Source: Streptomyces sp. V4I2
GTDB taxonomy: Bacteria > Actinomycetota > Actinomycetes > Streptomycetales > Streptomycetaceae
DNA length: 64,000 nt
Assembly: GCF_030817655.1 (NCBI RefSeq)
Contig: NZ_JAUSZM010000003.1
Location: 3,534,001-3,598,000, forward strand
Direction: 5' to 3'
This document shows positions 49,958-58,408 of the stretch, one piece after another (the stretch's first letter is position 1; each line of letters begins with the position of its first letter). The notes under the pieces are model-generated. The model was not told the origin of the DNA. It was given only the letters and a program-made list of their open reading frames with translations, and did no database searches. The position numbers and the translations under genes are program-made.

Positions 49958-51353
49958 ACCGCCCGCCCCCCTCAGAACCGCCGTCGTCCTGGGGGGCTCC
50001 CACACGGGCATGCTCGCGGCGCGCGCACTGGCGGAGTCCGCCGACCGGGTCGTCGTCGTCGAACGCGACGTACTGCCCGAGGGCCCCGAGCCCCGCAAGG
50101 GCCTGCCGCAGGCGCGGCACGCCCACATGCTGTGGTCGGGCGGCGTACACGCCGTGGAGGAACTGCTGCCGGGCGTCACCGACGTGCTGCGGGACGCCGG
50201 AGCGCGCCGGGCGCCGGTCACCACGGACATGGTCATCATGGGTCCGCGGGGCTGGTTCCGGCGCTGGCCCGAGTCCCACCACGTGATCCTGGCCGGCCGG
50301 GACCTGCTGGACGCGACGATCCGCGCGCAGGTCCTCGCCGACGAGCGGATCGAACTGCTCGACGGGGCCGAGGTGCTGGGGCTCGAAGGTACGGCGGCCG
50401 CGGTCACCGGCGTGCGGGTGCGGATGCGCGACGAGGGCGAGCGGGTCATCGAGGCGGGCCTGGTCGTCGACGCCACGGGGCGCGGCTCCGGGGCCTCCCG
50501 CTGGCTGACGGCCCTCGGACTGCCCGAGGCGGAGCGGCGCGAGGTCGACTCGGGGCTGGTGTACGCCAGCCGTCTCTACCTCGCCCCCGAGCAGGCCCGG
50601 GACGGCTATCCGGTCGTCAACGTGCAGCCCGACCCGCGGGACGAGGGCCCGGCCCGGGCGGGCTTCCTGCTGCCCATCGAGGACGGCCGGTGGATCGTCA
50701 CCCTGAACGGCACCCGCGGCGGCGAACCCTCCGCCGCCAACGACGACTTCGTGCGGTTCGCCCGCGAGGAGCTGCGGCACCCGGTCATCGGCGAACTGCT
50801 GGAGCGGGCCGAGCCGTTGACCGACGTGTCCGTCAGCCGCACGACACTCAACCGCCGTTACTTCTACGAGCGGATGCGGGCCTGGCCCGAGAACTTCACC
50901 GTCCTCGGCGACGCCCTCGCCGCGTTCAACCCGCTCTACGGCCACGGCCTCGCGGTCGGCGCCCAAAGCGCCCTGCTGCTGCGGAACGTGATCCGGCGTC
51001 AGGGCTGGGGCACGCCGGGACTGTCCCGCCGTATCCAGAAGGCGGTGGCCCGCCCCGCCGCCGCGGCCTGGGACCTCGCCATAGGCCAGGACGTCTTCTA
51101 CCCCGGCGCCACGGAAACCGGCCCCACCCTCAGGGACCGCCTCCTGGCCGCCTACGTCGGCCGCCTCATGCACACGGCCACGGGCAACGGCCGCATCGCC
51201 CGCCGAGTGACCGACGTGACGTCCCTGGAACGGGGCGCGGCGGTCCTGCTGACCCCGCCGGTACTGCTGGCAGCGACCCTGGGCCCACTCAAGCCACCCC
51301 TGGACGGACCACCACTGACCGCGGAGGAGCGAAAGGCGGCAGAGCTGGAGTGA
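49950..51353 (+). CDS. FAD-dependent monooxygenase-like protein
   Basis: A 467-residue flavoprotein. The FAD loop is TAVVLGGSHTGMLAARALAE (residues 10-29; GxGxxG in the relaxed form GGSHTG), VVVVERDVLP ends the first Rossmann unit, and LVVDATGRGSGASRW and VLGDALAAFNPLYGHGL give the second flavin site. It is related to geranylgeranyl-reductase/epoxidase-like monooxygenases. It overlaps the membrane-protein gene by 8 bases, forming a three-gene operon. The substrate is unknown; a lipid or polyketide is possible. Confidence 0.88.
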   Translation: MTEPPAPLRTAVVLGGSHTGMLAARALAESADRVVVVERDVLPEGPEPRKGLPQARHAHMLWSGGVHAVEELLPGVTDVLRDAGARRAPVTTDMVIMGPRGWFRRWPESHHVILAGRDLLDATIRAQVLADERIELLDGAEVLGLEGTAAAVTGVRVRMRDEGERVIEAGLVVDATGRGSGASRWLTALGLPEAERREVDSGLVYASRLYLAPEQARDGYPVVNVQPDPRDEGPARAGFLLPIEDGRWIVTLNGTRGGEPSAANDDFVRFAREELRHPVIGELLERAEPLTDVSVSRTTLNRRYFYERMRAWPENFTVLGDALAAFNPLYGHGLAVGAQSALLLRNVIRRQGWGTPGLSRRIQKAVARPAAAAWDLAIGQDVFYPGATETGPTLRDRLLAAYVGRLMHTATGNGRIARRVTDVTSLERGAAVLLTPPVLLAATLGPLKPPLDGPPLTAEERKAAELE

Positions 51354-51359
51354 CACGCC

Positions 51360-51690
51360 CGTCGACTCGCGGGCAATCGGCCCACCGAGACGCCGAACAG
51401 CCAAAGCCGCCGGACACGACGGACAGCCGAAGTCGTCCAGCTGCGGGCAGTCGTGCCGCTGGGGCGGCTCCCGACCCAAAGAGGCGCGGCACCCCGTAAG
51501 CGCCGGGCTGCGCGACCCACCCCCGGCGCCCACCATCCCGCCGGCCCGCGGACAATCGATGCCCCTGTGCCGCGGACAGTCGACGCCGCCGGCCTGCGGG
51601 CAGTCGTACCGCCGCGGCGACTCCCGACCCCAAAGAGACGCGGCACCCCGTCAGCGCCGGGCCGCGCGACCCACCCCGCCCCGCGCCGGC
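51360..51690. repeat. Intergenic repeat tract with two long direct copies
   Basis: The gap between convergent genes contains two related copies of about 85 bases (51441-51531 and 51594-51677), each running from GCGGGCAGTCGT through CTCCCGACC, GCGGCACCCCGT and GCGCCGGGC to GCGCGACCCACC. Five spaced copies of GCGGrCArTCG (near 51368, 51444, 51548, 51571, 51596) suggest expansion. No gene is seen. The same core word occurs inside the condensation gene at 63031-63050. Confidence 0.85.
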
Positions 51691-51695
51691 ACCCC

Positions 51696-52550
51696 TCAGC
51701 CCTCGAACGCAGGCTGCCGCAGTCCCTTCCCCGCGCCCCGCACCACCAGCAGCGACCCCGCCACCGGATGCGGCGCGGACAACCCGACCCGGGCTGTCGT
51801 GATGTACAGGTCGGTCAGGTCGGCGCCGCCGAACGCGCAGGCCGTCACGCGCGGCGTGGGCAGTTCGATCACGCGGTCCAGCTCGCCGTCCGGCGTGTAC
51901 CGGCGTACCGCCCCGCCGTCCCACAGCGCGACCCACACACAGCCGTCGGCGTCGACCGTGAGGCCGTCGGGGAAGCCCGCGCCCTCCTCGATCTCCACCA
52001 GCGGACGCCTGTTCAGGAGCCGTCCGTCCGCGGAGTCGACGTCGAAGACATCCACACGGCGGGTCGGCGAGTCGATGTAGTACATCAGCCGCCCGTCGGG
52101 ACTCCACCCCGTGCCGTTGCTCACCGCCACGTCGTCGAGGACGACCTCGGCCGTGCCGTCACCGGTGACACGGGAGAGCGTGCCGCCGCCCGCGGCCTCG
52201 TCGTAGCGCATGGTGCCGGCCCACAGGGAGCCGTCGGGGGCGACGGCGGCGTCGTTGGCGCGGCGGCCGGGGACGGGGTCGTGGTGCAGCCAGCGGAAGG
52301 TGTCGTCCTGGTCCAGCAGCCCCACCCCGTCGCGCAGGTTGAGGACGAACCCGCCGCCCGCCCGCGGCTTGACCGCGCCCACGTGCTGCTCGGTGGTGCG
52401 GGACGTACGCCGGCCGGAGACCGGGTCGTACGTGTTGATCCGCGAGCCCAGGATGTCGATCCAGACGAGCCGGCCGCCCGCCGCGTCCCACGTGGGGCCC
52501 TCGCCGAGGGTCGCCTCCGCCCGGACCGCCACCTCGTACGCGTCCGTCAT
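51696..52550 (-). CDS. SMP-30/gluconolactonase-family lactonase
   Basis: A 284-residue six-blade beta-propeller. Glu in ATLGEGPTWDAAGGRLVWIDI, Asn in GRRANDAAVAPDGSLWAGTM, Asn in AVSNGTGWSPDGRLMYYIDS and Asp in GFPDGLTVDADGCVWVALWDGG are the usual calcium or zinc ligands. It hydrolyses sugar lactones to aldonic acids. It overlaps the IclR gene by ATGA and is transcribed with it. The IclR promoter carries the same motif as the dehydratase promoter 32 kb away, so the lactonase may feed that dehydratase. Confidence 0.93.
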   Translation of the reverse strand: MTDAYEVAVRAEATLGEGPTWDAAGGRLVWIDILGSRINTYDPVSGRRTSRTTEQHVGAVKPRAGGGFVLNLRDGVGLLDQDDTFRWLHHDPVPGRRANDAAVAPDGSLWAGTMRYDEAAGGGTLSRVTGDGTAEVVLDDVAVSNGTGWSPDGRLMYYIDSPTRRVDVFDVDSADGRLLNRRPLVEIEEGAGFPDGLTVDADGCVWVALWDGGAVRRYTPDGELDRVIELPTPRVTACAFGGADLTDLYITTARVGLSAPHPVAGSLLVVRGAGKGLRQPAFEG

Positions 52551-53320
52551 GCCACGCTCCGGTAGCCGAGCCGCTCGGACAGTTCGGCGGCGCCCTTCGC
52601 GGCGAGCTGCTCCAGCTCGATCCGTCGCTCGTCGCTCCAGCGGATCATCGGCACCGAGATGGACAGCGCGGCGACGACCCGGCCGGTGCGGTCGCGGACC
52701 GGCGCGGCCACGCAGGAGACGTCCGGGTTGGACTCACGGCTCTCCACCGCGATCCCGCGCTGCCGGATCGCGGTGAGGGCCTCGCGCAGCGCGTCCGGGT
52801 CGGTGATGCTGTTGGGTGTCATCGCGAGGAGGTCCGCGTCGTCCGGGACCCGCGCGCTGAGCTCGTGCTCGGGGAGGGAGGCCAGCAGCATCTTGCCGAC
52901 GGAGGTGCAGTGGGCGGGCAGGCGCCGGCCCGCCGCGGAGACCATGCGCACGGCGTGCGTGGAGTCCACCTTGGCGATGTAGATGACGTCGGTGCCCTCC
53001 AGGATCGCCACGTGCACGGTCTCGTCGCAGGTCTCGGCGACCGAGCGGGCCACCTGCTGGCCCTCGGCGGCGAGGTCGAGCTGCTCGGCGTACCGGCTGC
53101 CCAGCTGGTACGGCCGTACCCCGAGCCGGTAGCGTCCGGGCTGGCCGGGTACCTGCACGATGTACCCCCGGGCGGCGAGCGTGGTGACCAGTTCGTGCAC
53201 GGTGGTGCGCGGCAGCTGGAGCCTGCGCACTATGTCGGGGGCGGAGAGCGTCCCGTCCCCGTCGAGGAAGAGCTCAAGAATGTCGAGAGCCCGGGTCACC
53301 GCAGGTACAAGACGTCCCAT
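52547..53320 (-). CDS. IclR-family transcriptional regulator
   Basis: A 257-residue regulator. The N-terminal winged helix spans 8-65 (ALDILELFLDGDGTLSAPDIVRRLQLPRTTVHELVTTLAARGYI). The effector domain spans 85-250, with CTSVGKMLLASLPEHE and GIAVESRESNPDVSCVAAPVRDRTGRVVAALSISVP typical of IclR. A GGGAGGGGG stretch precedes ATG at 53320. A promoter (TTGAAA-17-TTAGAT) lies directly upstream, with the TGTTCGAAATTTCA motif inside it, so it probably represses itself. It is the best candidate for the factor that reads this motif in the window. Confidence 0.94.
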   Translation of the reverse strand: MGRLVPAVTRALDILELFLDGDGTLSAPDIVRRLQLPRTTVHELVTTLAARGYIVQVPGQPGRYRLGVRPYQLGSRYAEQLDLAAEGQQVARSVAETCDETVHVAILEGTDVIYIAKVDSTHAVRMVSAAGRRLPAHCTSVGKMLLASLPEHELSARVPDDADLLAMTPNSITDPDALREALTAIRQRGIAVESRESNPDVSCVAAPVRDRTGRVVAALSISVPMIRWSDERRIELEQLAAKGAAELSERLGYRSVA

Positions 53321-53339
53321 GACCGGCCCCCTCCCTTGT

Positions 53340-53370
53340 ATCTAAGAAGTCTGTGTTCGAAATTTCAACA
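53340..53370 (-). promoter_or_regulatory. IclR/lactonase promoter with embedded operator
   Basis: Minus strand -35 TTGAAA (53364-53369) and -10 TTAGAT (53340-53345) with a 17-bp spacer. TGTTCGAAATTTCA (53354-53367, plus-strand reading) covers the -35 edge and the spacer, an ideal place for autorepression. Confidence 0.75.
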
Positions 53371-53466
53371 GACGATCGGCATGACGAACACAGGCTAGTC
53401 ACATGCGTTTGCCCGGGCAATGGGCGCGGGTGATCGGACGCCCCCGATCGCGCGCGGACGTGCTGC

Positions 53467-54717
53467 TCAGCGCCGCCCCCGCAGCTCCCCCAAGGTCCCC
53501 CGCAGCCGCTGCGCCCGCAGTACCAGTTCCAGCTCGAAGCGGCGGTCCGGGTCGTCGATCCCGGCGCCCCACAGTTCGCGGATCTGACGGAGCCGGTAGC
53601 GGACCGTCTGCGGGTGGACGCCGAGCCGTGCCGCGACCTCCGGTGCCCCACCTCTGGTCTCCAGCCACGCCAGTAACGTTTCGGCGAGTCGTCGGCGGTG
53701 GGTCGGGCCGCAGTGGGTCAGGGGGGCGAGGCAGCGCAGGGCGAGGTCGTCGATGAGTTCCTCGGGCTGGAGGAGGACGAGGGCCTCGGTGTGCTCGGTG
53801 CAGTACAGGACGCCGCCCGCCGGGAGCAGATCGCGTTCCATCAGGCGTACGGCCGCCTCGGCCCAGCGCAGCGACTTCGCCGCGTCGGCCAGGGGGACCG
53901 GCGGGCCGATCGCCCCGGCCCATCCGGTCAGGGCCCGGTGCAGCAGTTCCGGGCGGCCGGCGGCGTCCGGCTCCGGGACGACCATGCGGGGCTGCTCGTA
54001 CTCCATGTCGAGCAGCACCCCCTGCCCCACGGCCGGCGCCACCGCCTCCCGCGCCGGGCGCAGCAGTACGCCCACCGCGACCTTCCCGGGCAGCGGCCAG
54101 CCGATGCGGGCGGCGCGTTCGGTGAGGGCCTCGGCGGGGTCACCGCGGTGGTGTTCGGCCAGCAGCAGCTCCATCAGGCGGCGCTGGAGCCTGAGCCGCT
54201 CCCCGGCCTGCCGTGCCGCCGCCTCGGCGTACCCCCGTACGGACTGGTCGACCAGTCCGTCCAGGTACTCGTAGCCCGCGTCCACCAGCTCGTACATCGC
54301 CGGCGGCGGGATCTCCACGCGCTGGCCGATCTCGGCGAAACGGCGCCAGGCCAGCCGTACGCCCATGCGGTAGATCGCCTGGAGCGAGTCGAGGCTGCGG
54401 CCGCCGAGGCCCTCGCCGCGGCCGAACTCCTGGAAGACGCCGGGCGGTACGGTCGGGCGGCCCGCCGAGTGGTCGGAGTGCTCCAGGTGCTGGACGAAGA
54501 CCTCGATGGCACGGCGGATGCCGATCAGGGCCATCGGCTCGCCCGACTCGTCGAGGACCTCGGGCAGATGCGGGTACTCGCGGCGGATCTCGCTCAGGAT
54601 CTCCTCGGCGAGCGCGGGGGCCTCCGCCATGGCGATCGCCGCGAACCGGCGGACCTGGAGGCGGGGCACGTCGTGCCAGGCCGAGCGAGTGGTGAGGGTT
54701 GCCGGACGGGACGTCAC
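53467..54717 (-). CDS. PucR/CdaR-type transcriptional regulator
   Basis: A 416-residue protein. The C-terminal PucR HTH is ETLLAWLETRGGAPEVAARLGVH followed by QTVRYRLRQIRELWG at about 345-385. A GGDEF-related middle domain is seen around VAVGVLLRPAREAVAPAVGQG and YCTEHTEALVLLQ. The N-terminal half is helical (LAEEILSEIRREYPHLPEV). These regulators control catabolic or secondary-metabolite genes; the target is unknown. The next gene on this strand starts within 160 bases. Confidence 0.9.
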   Translation of the reverse strand: MTSRPATLTTRSAWHDVPRLQVRRFAAIAMAEAPALAEEILSEIRREYPHLPEVLDESGEPMALIGIRRAIEVFVQHLEHSDHSAGRPTVPPGVFQEFGRGEGLGGRSLDSLQAIYRMGVRLAWRRFAEIGQRVEIPPPAMYELVDAGYEYLDGLVDQSVRGYAEAAARQAGERLRLQRRLMELLLAEHHRGDPAEALTERAARIGWPLPGKVAVGVLLRPAREAVAPAVGQGVLLDMEYEQPRMVVPEPDAAGRPELLHRALTGWAGAIGPPVPLADAAKSLRWAEAAVRLMERDLLPAGGVLYCTEHTEALVLLQPEELIDDLALRCLAPLTHCGPTHRRRLAETLLAWLETRGGAPEVAARLGVHPQTVRYRLRQIRELWGAGIDDPDRRFELELVLRAQRLRGTLGELRGRR

Positions 54718-54720
54718 GGG

Positions 54721-54873
54721 TCAACTCCCCTGGCCCGCTTGCTCGTACGTGATCAAGGGGGTGTTGGGCTGGTCGGGCGTCGCTTCGAGGAGCGCGACGA
54801 CGCCGAGGGCCGCGCCCACGGCGAGGGCGGCACCGAGCGCCACGGCGAGTGCGGCGGCAAGCAGTCTGGACAT
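54721..54873 (-). CDS. Small membrane protein, DUF2613-like
   Basis: 50 residues from ATG at 54873: MSRLLAAALAVALGAALAVG begins a single hydrophobic span, then VALLEATPDQPNTPLITYEQAGQGS outside. Size and layout fit actinobacterial DUF2613 proteins of unknown role. A longer frame exists, but its extra N-terminus lacks a ribosome site and reads like untranslated DNA. The stop lies 3 bases before the PucR-type gene's start, so they may be co-transcribed. Confidence 0.6.
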   Translation of the reverse strand: MSRLLAAALAVALGAALAVGAALGVVALLEATPDQPNTPLITYEQAGQGS

Positions 54874-54959
54874 CGCAGGGTCAGCCTCTCTGTCCGGCAC
54901 GATCCGGAGGTCCCACCCCGGCGTTCCGCCCTGCCTGTCGGGCCCAGTGTCGACAAGCA

Positions 54960-54988
54960 TTGACACTCCGTCAAGGGGGGCTTACGGT
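54960..54988 (+). promoter_or_regulatory. Sigma-70-type promoter before DUF3068 gene
   Basis: TTGACA (54960-54965) and TACGGT (54983-54988) are spaced 17 bp, the same hexamers as the arabinan promoters. Transcription would leave a leader of about 220 bases before 55216. Confidence 0.6.
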
Positions 54989-55215
54989 TCCCGGCCCAAG
55001 GGCCCTGTCGTCACGCTCCCGTCAGCCCCGCGGCGTCCGGCACGCGCATCTGCGGCGTTGTCGCAGTTCACCGACGCTTCGCGTCAACTCCCTCCGCCAC
55101 CTTGCCGTCGCACGCACCGGACGCCGCGGGGCCCGCCCTCCGGGCGGACGACAGGAGCCGACGACAGGGCCGGAGCGGCCCGAACTCCGTCATCCCACGC
55201 CTCAGGAGTGTCCGG

Positions 55216-56202
55216 ATGCCCCGTACAGCCTCACCTCTGTCTTTGATTCTGCTGGGACTCGGCACGTTTCTGCTGGTGCTGGCACCCCTGTTGGCCTGGT
55301 ACGTGGAACCGCGGGCCGCCGTGAACCCCACCGACATCGACACCACCGCCGTCTACCGCGGCACGGGCAGCGTCTTCGACACCGAGCGCGTCGAGACCGT
55401 GCCCGACCAGCGGATCACCGTCACCCAGCGGGTGCGCGGCAACGTCGCGGAGAGCGAACGCAGCGGCAACGCAGTGTGGGACGTGACGACCACGGTCGAC
55501 ACGGACAAGTCGCTGCCGGCCGCCGATCCGCACGACGCGCTGGACTTCGTCCCGCACCGCTGGGTGATGGACCGAAAGACCACCGAGCCGGTGCACTGCT
55601 GCAAGGAGACCCCGTACATCGAGGGCGAGGCCTATCTGAAGTTCCCCTTCGACGTGCAGAAGCGCTCCTACCGCTGGTGGGACAACACCCTGGGCGGGAC
55701 GGTCATGCTGAGCTACCGGGGTACCGAGAAGGTCCAGGGGTACACGGGTTACAAGTTCACCGGAACCGTCCCGCCGACGAAGGTCGGCAGCCGGCTGGTG
55801 CCGGGCGCGATCGTCGACCAGCCCGACCGGCCGCAGGTGCTGGCCGAGGAGTGGTACTCCAACCACGGCTTCGAGCTGATCGTCGACCAGGCCACCGGCC
55901 GCGTGATCTACGCGCAGACGGGCCCGAAGCGGACGCTGCGGGCACCCGGCGCGGACGAGGACGCGGCGGTCCTGCTGGACAGCCGGAAGATCGCCTTCAC
56001 CACCGCGACGCAGAAGGAGGCGGTGCGGCAGGCGAAGCAGGACAGCGGGCAACTGCGCACGGTGGGCGTGACGTTGCCGATCGGTGCTGCTGTGGCCGGA
56101 TTCGTTCTGGTGGTCGTGGGGGGCGTTTTGGTGGTACGGGGGCGCAGGCGTCCCGAATCCGATGAAACACCCGATACGTCCAGGGTCCCCCTCACGATAT
56201 GA
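55216..56202 (+). CDS. DUF3068 membrane-anchored protein
   Basis: 328 residues from ATG at 55216 with AGGAG seven bases upstream. One N-terminal span (SLSLILLGLGTFLLVLAPLLAWY-like region, residues 8-30), a large external beta-rich domain (32-285) and a C-terminal span (IGAAVAGFVLVVVGGVLVV, about 290-310) with a short basic tail. DUF3068 (PorA-like family) is restricted to actinobacteria. Two adjacent cysteines at VHCCKET are unusual. The gene starts a plus-strand run with a glycosyltransferase, methyltransferase and AftD-like enzyme, so a role in cell-envelope glycans is plausible. Confidence 0.85.
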   Translation: MPRTASPLSLILLGLGTFLLVLAPLLAWYVEPRAAVNPTDIDTTAVYRGTGSVFDTERVETVPDQRITVTQRVRGNVAESERSGNAVWDVTTTVDTDKSLPAADPHDALDFVPHRWVMDRKTTEPVHCCKETPYIEGEAYLKFPFDVQKRSYRWWDNTLGGTVMLSYRGTEKVQGYTGYKFTGTVPPTKVGSRLVPGAIVDQPDRPQVLAEEWYSNHGFELIVDQATGRVIYAQTGPKRTLRAPGADEDAAVLLDSRKIAFTTATQKEAVRQAKQDSGQLRTVGVTLPIGAAVAGFVLVVVGGVLVVRGRRRPESDETPDTSRVPLTI

Positions 56203-56402
56203 CGTGACGTCAGCTCCAACAAAGCCGGAAATTGTCACTTCCGTGAGTAGCCGTGGCGAACGGCTGGGCGAAAACTGTCCACCCCACCCCGAACACAGTC
56301 CGTCCACACCCGCCTCGCAAGAGGCCCTCAGATCCCCCACAGGAACCGAAAACCCTCTTCCCCCACGCTGAGTTCCGCACCCTGACACGAGTTGGAGCAC
56401 CC

Positions 56403-57554
56403 ATGCCCCAGCACGTACCACCGGCGCTGCGCTCCCCGCTCCCGCGGGTGTCGCAGCACTCTTCGGCGCTCCCCCCACCGCCGCGCCGAATCGTTTTCCT
56501 TGCCCATCGCGATCTGGACAACCCGGCCGCCGGCGGCTCCGAGCTGCTGGTCGACCGGCTCGCCGACGGTCTGACCCGGCTGGGTCACGAGGTGACCCTG
56601 TTGTGCGGCGGTCCCGCCTCCTACCGGGACTACCGGGTCGTGTCGGCGGGCGGCGAGTTCGGCCACTACCTGCGCGCCCGCTCGGCCTTCGCCCGGCAGG
56701 TCGGCGACTGCGACCTGCTGGTCGAGGTCTGCAACGGCATGCCGTACCTGGCACCCCTCTGGCACCGCGGCCCCACCCTGTGCCTCGTCAACCACGTCCA
56801 CACCGACCTGTGGAAGATGCGCTTCGGCGGGCCGCTGGCCCCGGCCGCGCGCATCGGCCGAAGACTCGAACACTGGGCGCTGTCCGGTGCCCAGCAGCGG
56901 AATCTGCTGGTCGCCGTCTCCCCGTCGACGGCCCACGCCCTGCGCGCGATCGGCGTGGAACGCGACCGCATCCGGGTCGTGCACAACGGCGTGGAGGAAC
57001 CCGGCCCCCGGGCCGACCGTTCCCCGGACCCGCTGTTCGTCGCGGTGGGCCGGCTCGTCGAGTACAAACGGATCGATCTGCTGCTGAGGCTGTGGGAGCG
57101 GGTGCGGCCGGTCACCGGCGGCCGGCTGCTGATCGTCGGCGACGGGCCGGAGCGGGACCGCCTGGAGCAACTCGCCGGTCCCGGCGTGGAGTTCACCGGG
57201 CATGTCTCCGAAGCCGAGAAACACCGTCTGCTGTGCGAGGCCTGGCTGCTGCTGCACCCCTCCGCGGTGGAGGGCTGGGGCCTGGTGGTCACGGAGGCCG
57301 CCGCCCGGCAGACCCCGTCGATCGCCTTCGACGTGCCGGGGCTGCGCGACTCGGTCGTGGACGGCGAGACGGGCGTCCTCGCCCACGGCGAGTCGTCGTT
57401 CGCGGCGGCCTGGTGCACGTTGGCCCTGTCGGGACACCGCCGGGAACTGATGGGCAAGGCGGCACGCGACCGCGCGGCGAGCTACCGCTGGGACCGGACG
57501 GTGAGGCAGTTCCGGGCCGTGGCCGCGGAGGCGGTGCGGGGATGGGTGCGGTGA
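56403..57554 (+). CDS. GT4-family glycosyltransferase
   Basis: A 383-residue GT-B enzyme from ATG at 56403. The N-terminal acceptor domain holds AGGSELLVDRLADGLTRLGHEV. The C-terminal donor domain has LFVAVGRLVEYKRIDLLLRLW, LLIVGDGPERDRLEQL and the nucleotide-sugar motif HPSAVEGWGLVVTEAAARQTPSIAFDVPG (E-x7-E form). It transfers a sugar from a nucleotide or lipid donor in the cytoplasm, perhaps mannose or glucose. The following AftD-like enzyme suggests a glycolipid or wall glycan. Confidence 0.92.
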   Translation: MPQHVPPALRSPLPRVSQHSSALPPPPRRIVFLAHRDLDNPAAGGSELLVDRLADGLTRLGHEVTLLCGGPASYRDYRVVSAGGEFGHYLRARSAFARQVGDCDLLVEVCNGMPYLAPLWHRGPTLCLVNHVHTDLWKMRFGGPLAPAARIGRRLEHWALSGAQQRNLLVAVSPSTAHALRAIGVERDRIRVVHNGVEEPGPRADRSPDPLFVAVGRLVEYKRIDLLLRLWERVRPVTGGRLLIVGDGPERDRLEQLAGPGVEFTGHVSEAEKHRLLCEAWLLLHPSAVEGWGLVVTEAAARQTPSIAFDVPGLRDSVVDGETGVLAHGESSFAAAWCTLALSGHRRELMGKAARDRAASYRWDRTVRQFRAVAAEAVRGWVR

Positions 57555-57594
57555 CGCCTGTGCGCCGTGGCAGAAAGGCCGTCTCACGGGTGTT

Positions 57595-57678
57595 CGCCGT
57601 GCGTGGCTGGTCGCGCCCACGCGGCGGAGCCGCAGATGTCACAGCCCCGCGCCCCTTTCGGGGTGCCGCGCGGCACCC
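57595..57678. repeat. Intergenic repeat ending in an 18-bp palindrome
   Basis: GGCTGGTCGCGC (57605-57616), GCGGCGGAGCCGC and CAGCCCCGCGCCCCT match the repeat near 43653. It ends in GGGTGCCGCGCGGCACCC (57661-57678), a perfect palindrome five bases before the methyltransferase start, where a ribosome site would be expected. Confidence 0.75.
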
Positions 57679-57682
57679 GAGT

Positions 57683-58408
57683 ATGAAGGACCCCTCTTTT
57701 CGGCGCTCCCTCGCCCTCTTCCGGGCCTTCCTGCACGAGCAGGAGGACCCGGAGTCCTGCTACTCGTTGCTCGCCCGGGACGCCGTCGACCAGGTGGAGG
57801 CCTACGACGGTCCGGTCGCCGGCCGTACGGTCGTGGACGTCGGCGGTGGCAGCGGCCACTTCACCGAGGAGTTCCGCAGACGTGGCGCCCAGGCCCACCT
57901 CTTCGAACCGGACGTACGGGAGCTGGGCGAGAAGCCGCCCGAGGGGACCGTGATCGCCGACGGCTATCTGCTGCCCCTGTACGACGGGGTCGCCGATGTC
58001 ACTTTTTCGTCCAACGTCCTTGAGCACGTGGCCGACCCGCAGACCTTCATCAGCGAGCTGGTGCGGGTGACCCGCCCCGACGGGCTGATCTATGTGTCGT
58101 TCACCAACTGGCTGTCCCCGTGGGGCGGCCATGAGTGGGCGCCCTGGCACTACCTGGGTGCCGAGCGGGCCCGCGCCCGCTACCGGCGCCGTACCGGAAG
58201 GGCCGCCAAGCACACCCTCGGCGAGAACCTGTTCGCCGTGCACATCGGCCCGACCCTGCGGCAGGTGCGCGCCCGTGACGACGTCAGGATCGTCTCGGCG
58301 CGCTCCCGCTACTGGCCGTTCCTCGCGGAGACCGTGGTCAGAGCTCCCGGGATCCGCGAGGTCGCCACCTGGAACCTCCTCCTCATCCTCCGGCGGTGTC
58401 CACCATGA
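57683..58408 (+). CDS. Class I SAM-dependent methyltransferase
   Basis: A 241-residue methyltransferase. Motif I is TVVDVGGGSGHFTEEFRRRG (residues 49-68), the acidic loop AHLFEPDVRELG follows, and motif IV is DVTFSSNVLEHVADPQTFI. The start ATG at 57683 lacks a clear ribosome site because intergenic repeat DNA occupies the upstream bases. It overlaps the AftD-like gene (ATGA). It may methylate a sugar or lipid in the envelope pathway. Confidence 0.9.
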   Translation: MKDPSFRRSLALFRAFLHEQEDPESCYSLLARDAVDQVEAYDGPVAGRTVVDVGGGSGHFTEEFRRRGAQAHLFEPDVRELGEKPPEGTVIADGYLLPLYDGVADVTFSSNVLEHVADPQTFISELVRVTRPDGLIYVSFTNWLSPWGGHEWAPWHYLGAERARARYRRRTGRAAKHTLGENLFAVHIGPTLRQVRARDDVRIVSARSRYWPFLAETVVRAPGIREVATWNLLLILRRCPP

